This document shows, in pieces, positions 58,915-64,000 of a DNA stretch of 64,000 bases. Where the stretch lies: positions 434,001-498,000 of the forward strand of contig CAVRIZ010000005.1 in NCBI GenBank assembly GCA_963721445.1, read 5' to 3'. A program made the translations under genes and the position numbers. The notes under the pieces are model-generated. The model was not told the origin of the DNA, did no database searches, and saw nothing but the letters and a program-made list of their open reading frames with translations. Each line of letters opens with the position of its first letter. Position 1 is the stretch's first letter. This stretch comes from DAIOEK01 sp963721445 (GTDB lineage: Bacteria > Chloroflexota > Anaerolineae > Anaerolineales > Anaerolineaceae).

Positions 58915-58958
58915 TGACCAATATTGGGCAAATACCTGACCAATATGGAGAAATACCC
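58915..58958. repeat. Two tandem 22-bp direct repeats, candidate SARP-type activator site
   Basis: TGACCAATATTGGGCAAATACC at 58915-58936 is followed directly by a near copy at 58937-58958 (first ten bases identical, 17 of 22 matching in register). The TATT core recurs on the minus strand at 10-, 11- and 11-bp spacing, about one helical turn, the pattern bound by SARP-class winged-helix activators. The adjacent regulator carries exactly such a C-terminal domain. The site is 92-135 bp upstream of the micropeptide start. Confidence 0.55.
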
Positions 58959-59121
58959 AAAATCAATTGAATTCCGTACAAAAAATGCTCAATTGAGACG
59001 TAAATTGCAATTCCTACACCAGCCTGGAAACAGATAAATTGGTTATAAGTTGTATGAAGACCTGGGGCGATGATATGGGTGATGTGGTGCGATGGCTGAG
59101 ATCGAGTGAAACGGGTTTGGT

Positions 59122-62100
59122 CTACCTTAAGAGCTCATGATACAACGCCAAAGTTTGCGGCGATGGCGGAGCATTAATCTCCCGTTCGAGGGTATCAACA
59201 CATCGTTGATATTGGCGAACGAGAGCGGCACGGTTCCCCTGGGCAGCATAGATCCGGAATGCCAGTCGATAGGCGTCTTCTAAAAGGTTGTCTTCCGTAA
59301 GCGACCGCTGGCAATATTCCAAAGCCAGATCGTAATTGGATTGATTCAAGTAGCTTTCTGAAACCTGCAGCAGGATGCTGATAAAATTCTGCCGAAGATT
59401 TTCCCGGGGTGTGAGAGCCCAGGTTTCCATAATTTCAGGCAGATAATTACCGCGATAATATTTTACCGCTTCACGGAAGTGAGTCAGTTTCTGCAATGGT
59501 TCTTTTGAATTGGTCGCAAGGGCGTATTGTTTTAAGAACAGTTCCACGTCGTATTCGTAATCGAGCGAATTGTTAAAACGGTAAATATCCTGCTCCAGGA
59601 TGACGCTTTGTTTTCCCAACGCCCGTCTGAGGCGGTAAACGGTATTCTTGAACCTAAATTTGATCTCCTCGGGGGAAGCATCCGGCCAGAAGACCAGGCT
59701 GATTTCTTCTTTCGTCATTCCTTCAGGATGTGCCAATAGCATAAAGAAGAGATCCCTGGCTGCCTGGGTTTGCCAATCTGAACTTGTAACTGCCTGATTG
59801 TTGATCTGAACCTGCATTTTTCCCAGTGCGCGAATAAATAGCGTCGGTGGGGCAAATGGAACCGCTCTGGCATGTTCCCTTAAGTATTTACGTAACCCGG
59901 GTAATTTCTTTAAGAAGAGATTGACTTGATCGAAAAACCGATCCAGGCTGTCATGGAGGTATTCTACTTTCCAATCAAGCATCCTATCCTGATATCTGGC
60001 TGCGGCTGCAAGCAATGCCGCGGGAGGATGGTCATTGTCGACACTGGATAAAATATGCAACAAATGCTCGATAAATTTTTCAGGTTGATCTGAATCCTGA
60101 TAAGCCATGACGAGATAAAGGTGGGCTTTTTCGCATTGGACTTTATGACCTTCCCGACCGAAATACCCGCAGGCTGCTTCCAATTGCGGGATAATCTCCA
60201 GGGATTTATTGCCCAGAATTCGCAATCCGGCATATTCCAGGTCACAGAGTGATTTCTCCATCAAGGATCCGTCGGGCTGTAAAAGCTGCCTTGCTTGCTG
60301 GATGATCTGTAATCCCCTGGGGATATCTCCGCGCAGACCTGCCAGCGCAGCGGTCTGGACGAGAATATAAACCTGCAAGAAATGTTCTTGTGTACGATCG
60401 GCAATTGTACTGGCCATCTGATAAGCTTTAGCTGCCTGATCATAGGCTTGAAGCTCAGTATAAATATCGCCTATCCCTGTGAGTACAAACGCCTCCATCC
60501 TTGCATAACCATTGTCGTGAGCGTACTCCAATGCCTTTTCAAATGAGCGGCTAGCTTCTTCGTATTCGCCCATCATTTGATGCAAGACACCAAGGTTGTT
60601 CAGTAAGTTCGATAACCAAATCGGGTTTTCAACCTGTCGCCAGTATTCCAAAGCTTGCAAGTATTTCTCTTTTGAGTAGGTGTAATTACCCAGGTTTTCA
60701 TGGATCAGGCCGATTTCCAGGTTAAGAATGGCTTCATTTTTCCGTTCATTGATGGATAACATGACATCCAGAGCTTTTTGTAATAACGTCAGTGCTTCCT
60801 GGAGCTTACCTTGATGAAAATGACACAATCCGATGCATCGAAGCACTTCCCCCTGGATTCTTCGAAGATCCAGATCATTCCCGATGAGGATCATCGATTC
60901 GTTCGCGTCCGCAATGGCTTCATCCAACTTGCCCATTAAACGAAGCATAGTCGCACGCATAGCGAGAGTCCTGGCCAGGAAGACGCGATCCTCAGGTAAA
61001 TGCATCGCTCCCACTGCCTGGTTATATAGGGTCAATGCCAGTGATGTGTCTCCTAACGCCATTGCCACGTACCCCTGCAGCGCAACAATATAGGGGCGGG
61101 TATTTAGGATCTCAACAGGAAGCGCGTCCAACCAGGCAGACATGGTAGAAATTCGTCCACCGGCTAAAACATCCGGACCTGCCGTTTCAATTAATTGGAT
61201 CAGGTTATCGTTTGCATCCTGCCGATGGTAGATCGCAAATGCCCGATCCCACTCACCGTTATTCGCGCAGACTATCGCAAGGCGATTTTCGATCGCCCTG
61301 GATTCCTCAGGTTTTTCCCGGCTGAGCAATGACTGTAGAAAATCCAAAAATAGGGGATGATACCTGAGCCAGTCACCTTGCTCTCCAACAGGCATGGCGA
61401 ATAGATTGTTCTGCTGGATGGTATTCATCCATTCCTGCCAGGGGGAGCCATCCATAGAAAGCGCCGGACCAAGAACCGCTTCACACCGCTCCGCATTAAA
61501 CTCTTCCAACAGGGAAGACCAAAGGAGGAATGATCTCAATTCTCCGGGTAAGTGATCGATAACTTGAAGAAAATATTCATCAATACCAAATCCTGTGACC
61601 CTGGCAAGCCTTGCCCGGGCAGTTTCTCCCTGTTGATTTACCTGGCTTGCCAATACAATTCCGGTTACCCAACCTTCGGTTCGCCGCTGAATATCGGAAG
61701 CCGCATCGAGTGTGAGGGTGTGATGCTGGTTTTGTTGATATAACTGTTGGACTTCGTCCGGTAGAAACGCTAATTCCTCAAAACTAATTCCCCCGACCTG
61801 AGAACGCGCTGCCATAATGGGCAATACAGAGAGAGATAATAATGACCTGGAAGTGATGACCAGATGGCAATTTTCTTCCACATTCTGGATAAACCGGTTG
61901 ATAAAGCTGCGGACTTGAAGACTGTCATTTACAAGATGGTAATCATCCAGAACGAACAAGAAATGCTCTGAGACGTTATCATAAAGATCGTTGATCAACA
62001 CTGTCGCCAGGTATTCAACATCCATCCGTCCCTGACCGTCCGATAAGGCTGCCATGGTCCGCTGACCGAATGCAGGAAACCGTTGATGGATAGCTGCTGT

Positions 62101-62352
62101 AAAGTACGCAATAAACCTTTGAGGGTCGAAATCCAGTTTGTCAATCGAATACCAGCAAACAGGGAGATGGCTTCGGCTGGCAAAATCAACTAAGAGGGAA
62201 GTTTTTCCATACCCCGCCGGCGCAGAAACAAGGACCAACCGCTTTTCCACTAATTCATTAAGTAAATCAATGAGTCGTTGGCGTGCGACTAAGTCAGTCC
62301 TACGCCGGGGAGCAGTGATCCTCGTTCGGATAATTGTGATATCAGAAAGCAT
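59122..62352 (-). CDS. MalT-like STAND ATPase regulator with C-terminal winged-helix/BTAD (SARP) domain
   Basis: 1,076-residue signal-integrating transcription regulator. Residues ~1-330 form a MalT-type NTPase: Walker A APAGYGKTSLL (44-51), Walker B FLFVLDDYH (~131-138), sensor ITSRSLLSL, and GWVTGIVLASQ. Residues ~340-830 are tetratricopeptide-like helices (ALALYNQAVGA, AIADANESMILIG, ALEYWRQVENP). Residues ~838-930 form an OmpR-type winged helix (IRALGKMQVQINNQAV, DLFFMLLAHPEGMTKEEISLVFWPD, FKNTVYRLRRALG), and ~935-1076 a BTAD bacterial transcriptional activation domain. This STAND-TPR-BTAD order occurs widely in Chloroflexota. It lies upstream of the micropeptide-DUF5317-NHLP-HD-GYP genes on the same strand and probably binds the tandem 22-bp repeats between them. 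Confidence 0.88.
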   Translation of the reverse strand: MLSDITIIRTRITAPRRRTDLVARQRLIDLLNELVEKRLVLVSAPAGYGKTSLLVDFASRSHLPVCWYSIDKLDFDPQRFIAYFTAAIHQRFPAFGQRTMAALSDGQGRMDVEYLATVLINDLYDNVSEHFLFVLDDYHLVNDSLQVRSFINRFIQNVEENCHLVITSRSLLSLSVLPIMAARSQVGGISFEELAFLPDEVQQLYQQNQHHTLTLDAASDIQRRTEGWVTGIVLASQVNQQGETARARLARVTGFGIDEYFLQVIDHLPGELRSFLLWSSLLEEFNAERCEAVLGPALSMDGSPWQEWMNTIQQNNLFAMPVGEQGDWLRYHPLFLDFLQSLLSREKPEESRAIENRLAIVCANNGEWDRAFAIYHRQDANDNLIQLIETAGPDVLAGGRISTMSAWLDALPVEILNTRPYIVALQGYVAMALGDTSLALTLYNQAVGAMHLPEDRVFLARTLAMRATMLRLMGKLDEAIADANESMILIGNDLDLRRIQGEVLRCIGLCHFHQGKLQEALTLLQKALDVMLSINERKNEAILNLEIGLIHENLGNYTYSKEKYLQALEYWRQVENPIWLSNLLNNLGVLHQMMGEYEEASRSFEKALEYAHDNGYARMEAFVLTGIGDIYTELQAYDQAAKAYQMASTIADRTQEHFLQVYILVQTAALAGLRGDIPRGLQIIQQARQLLQPDGSLMEKSLCDLEYAGLRILGNKSLEIIPQLEAACGYFGREGHKVQCEKAHLYLVMAYQDSDQPEKFIEHLLHILSSVDNDHPPAALLAAAARYQDRMLDWKVEYLHDSLDRFFDQVNLFLKKLPGLRKYLREHARAVPFAPPTLFIRALGKMQVQINNQAVTSSDWQTQAARDLFFMLLAHPEGMTKEEISLVFWPDASPEEIKFRFKNTVYRLRRALGKQSVILEQDIYRFNNSLDYEYDVELFLKQYALATNSKEPLQKLTHFREAVKYYRGNYLPEIMETWALTPRENLRQNFISILLQVSESYLNQSNYDLALEYCQRSLTEDNLLEDAYRLAFRIYAAQGNRAALVRQYQRCVDTLEREINAPPSPQTLALYHELLR

Positions 62353-62702
62353 GGCTTAAAAAGAACCCGATTATTATTATATCCAAATAACGCAAGTTTT
62401 TTACTTTTTAATATCTGATCTGGTGTATTCCAGTCATATGGAAACCACTTTTTCCATACTTAGCAAGAATTCGATATCATCCAACTGGGGGAGAGTAACA
62501 TGATCCGTTCGATGGATGTACGAATCGTAGCCAAGACTTATTATTGACTCACTCCGGCAATCATTCAAATATACATTAGCCCATCATACCTACAACTTAA
62601 TACGGACGCTGTGTCCCGAATGACCTGATCAGAGCATGATGAGAGGAAAGATTCCTCTTCATCTACGTATCTTTGCATATTAACCGTGAAGCGGCGGCAT
62701 AA
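62353..62702. other. Intergenic stretch with a short hairpin, no gene found
   Basis: 350 bp between the divergent giant regulator and sugar transferase genes. It holds a hairpin AGAGGAA/TTCCTCT with an AGA loop at 62642-62658 and an isolated 15-codon frame behind GGGGGAG (62500-62547), too short to support. It must contain promoters for both flanking genes. Confidence 0.45.
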
Positions 62703-63449
62703 ATGGAAAATTCCTCGCAGGGACATATTTCGACGGAATTCAGTCAAAGCATATCAGAATCCCTTTTTTATCAGCGTAGATATTATTACGCACTTAAAAG
62801 ACTGATTGACATCTTCCTAAGTCTGGTTGCCCTCGTGTTTCTATCTCCATTAATTCTTTTTCTGGGGGTGCTCATCAAACTGGACTCGGCTGGACCGGTT
62901 TTTTATAAACAGAAAAGGGTGGGGGCACATCTGATCAATCGCGGTGAAGGGATGAGTTGGGAGCGCAAGGATTTCTTCTGCATTAAACTGCGCTCCATGG
63001 CCGACAACGCCCGGGAAGACGTACACAAAGAATATATTAAGGCGTATATTGCCAATGATCAGGCGACCATGCAAACCATGGAGGGAAAAGATGCATCCAT
63101 GCATAAGCTGGTCCATGATAAGCGGGTAACCCGAATTGGAAAAATTATCCGCAAATTCAGCCTGGATGAGATCCCGCAATTTTGGAATGTGCTTCAGGGT
63201 GAGATGAGCCTGGTTGGGCCAAGGCCGAACATCCCATATGAGCTTGAGATGTACTCTGCCAGACACTTTGAGCGACTTCAAGCTACACCCGGGATTACTG
63301 GTTTACAGCAGATCACAGCCCGGTGCACGGCATCATTTGATGAACAGGTTAATCTGGATATTCAATATATCAAAACCCAATCAACCTGGTTGGATTTGAA
63401 AATTTTACTTTTAACACCAATCATAATTTTCACCCAAAAAGGCGCATAA
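62703..63449 (+). CDS. Undecaprenyl-phosphate sugar phosphotransferase (WcaJ/PglC-like)
   Basis: 248-residue bacterial sugar transferase, the priming enzyme that moves a sugar-1-phosphate from a nucleotide sugar to undecaprenyl phosphate at the start of exopolysaccharide or O-glycan synthesis. An N-terminal hydrophobic segment (~35-57; LKRLIDIFLSLVALVFLSPLILFLGVL) is followed by the catalytic region: GPVFYKQKRVG, FFCIKLRSM, FSLDEIPQFWNVLQGEMSLVGPRP and PGITGLQQITAR, the motifs of the family. Unusually, residues between KLRSM and the DE motif include an extended stretch (DVHKEYIKAYIANDQATMQTMEGKD). No strong ribosome-binding site precedes the ATG at 62703. The oxidoreductase downstream suggests a sugar-biosynthesis locus. 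Confidence 0.88.
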   Translation: MENSSQGHISTEFSQSISESLFYQRRYYYALKRLIDIFLSLVALVFLSPLILFLGVLIKLDSAGPVFYKQKRVGAHLINRGEGMSWERKDFFCIKLRSMADNAREDVHKEYIKAYIANDQATMQTMEGKDASMHKLVHDKRVTRIGKIIRKFSLDEIPQFWNVLQGEMSLVGPRPNIPYELEMYSARHFERLQATPGITGLQQITARCTASFDEQVNLDIQYIKTQSTWLDLKILLLTPIIIFTQKGA

Positions 63450-63471
63450 ACAGTTAATTAAGGAGGCAATT

Positions 63472-64000
63472 ATGGACACCGTGCAAATAGCAGAACAAAT
63501 CCAACTGGCAGACATGGTACAGATTCGAGTAGCAGATGAACTTCGAATTGGAATCATTGGATGTGGTTATTGGGGACCAAACCTGATCCGTAACTTTATT
63601 GAAGCACCAAAATCCAAGTTGGTTTCTGTTGCAGATCTGAGAACCGAAAGATTGAAATACATCCATACAAGTTACCCACAGGTAAAAACGATCACCAATT
63701 ATCAAGATTTTTATGATATGGAACTCGATGCGGTCGTGGTGGCCACTCCTCCGGCGACTCATTATGAAATCGCAAAAGACCTAATGGAACATGGGCTGCA
63801 CGTTATGATCGAAAAGCCGATGACGTTGCGGAGTGAGCACGCACAGGCGCTGGTAGATTTAGCGCGAGAACGAGACCTGATCCTCATGGTAGGCCATGCT
63901 TTTGAGTATAACGTTGCAGTTCAAACCCTGAAAGTGATGATTGCAAATGGAGACCTGGGGGCAATCCGTTACATCGATTCTGCCAGGCTTAATTTAGGCC
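63472..64000 (+). CDS. Gfo/Idh/MocA-family oxidoreductase, C-terminus outside window
   Basis: NAD(P)-dependent sugar or nucleotide-sugar dehydrogenase, open to the end of the window (176 residues visible). The start at 63472 follows AAGGAGG. After a short N-terminal leader the Rossmann motif is IGIIGCGYWGPNLIRNF; LDAVVVATPPATHYEIAKDLMEHGLHVMIEKPMTL contains the EKP catalytic-lysine motif, followed by MVGHAFEYN. Relatives in polysaccharide loci make UDP-3-keto sugars (WlbA-like) or act on myo-inositol. It lies 22 bp after the sugar phosphotransferase gene, consistent with a glycan operon continuing beyond the window. Confidence 0.9.
   Translation, partial: MDTVQIAEQIQLADMVQIRVADELRIGIIGCGYWGPNLIRNFIEAPKSKLVSVADLRTERLKYIHTSYPQVKTITNYQDFYDMELDAVVVATPPATHYEIAKDLMEHGLHVMIEKPMTLRSEHAQALVDLARERDLILMVGHAFEYNVAVQTLKVMIANGDLGAIRYIDSARLNLG

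Noticed and set aside
62500..62547. 15-codon frame behind GGGGGAG upstream of the sugar transferase
   Set aside because: Too short and featureless to support; kept only as a remark in the intergenic entry.
1..64000. tRNA, rRNA, CRISPR arrays, insertion sequences, prophage genes
   Set aside because: Intergenic regions were read for T-arm (GGTTCGA) motifs, regularly spaced repeats and transposase motifs; none was found. A covariance-model search would be needed to rule out small RNAs.

Overview
The window looks like a contig from an anaerobic or microaerophilic Chloroflexota bacterium of the Anaerolineae type. This is inferred from gene content alone: a MalT-like STAND regulator with a C-terminal SARP/BTAD domain, a DUF5317/NHLP/HD-GYP cassette, several lipoprotein-dependent ABC importers, a MacB-like exporter and a Pfa-type lipid synthase. 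No rRNA, tRNA, CRISPR array or transposase was seen.

Layout. 1-3.8 kb: end of a sugar ABC importer (binding protein), its GntR regulator with an operator-like palindrome, and a Cache-PAS-PAS sensor with no output domain. 4.1-4.6 kb: an OsmC-family gene with an in-frame TGA exactly at the peroxidatic cysteine, followed by a SECIS-like hairpin; it is a probable selenoprotein. 4.7-15.3 kb: a secondary-lipid (Pfa-like) biosynthesis locus of PfaD enoyl reductase, Sfp-type phosphopantetheinyl transferase and a ~2,750-residue KS-ACP-AT-KS-ACP-ACP-KR-DH megasynthase. 15.7-19.2 kb: rhodanese, Na+/solute symporter, putrescine aminotransferase. 19.7-26.3 kb: NAD-dependent epimerase, then a MacB-like export operon in which one ATPase carries a cyclic-nucleotide-binding-like domain. 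26.5-31 kb: ROK regulator and a sugar importer. 31.2-43.4 kb: an unknown PRTase-like protein and a glycan/cell-surface cluster (glycosyltransferases, flippase, sulfotransferase, radical SAM/SPASM protein, membrane mannosyltransferase-like proteins). 43.7-48.5 kb: HAD phosphatase, a circularly permuted cofactor-independent phosphoglycerate mutase, an archaeal-type (ApgM) mutase and a P-loop sugar/nucleoside kinase. 48.9-55.9 kb: nucleoside uptake and breakdown operon (PfkB kinase, BMP lipoprotein, RbsA-like ATPase, two permeases, ADP-ribosylglycohydrolase-like protein). 56.9-62.4 kb: a minus-strand cassette of giant regulator, tandem 22-bp repeats, 35-residue membrane peptide, DUF5317, NHLP-clan protein and HD-GYP. 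62.7-64 kb: start of an exopolysaccharide locus.

At least 14 genuine reading frames are broken by single-base shifts, and 12 of them are restored by deleting exactly one base. Each broken gene aligns well with its family when repaired, so these are probably assembly or read errors rather than pseudogenes. I report each such gene as one feature and say where the break lies.

The items most worth following are the permuted phosphoglycerate mutase, the OsmC selenoprotein candidate, and the SARP regulator/repeat/micropeptide/NHLP/HD-GYP cassette.
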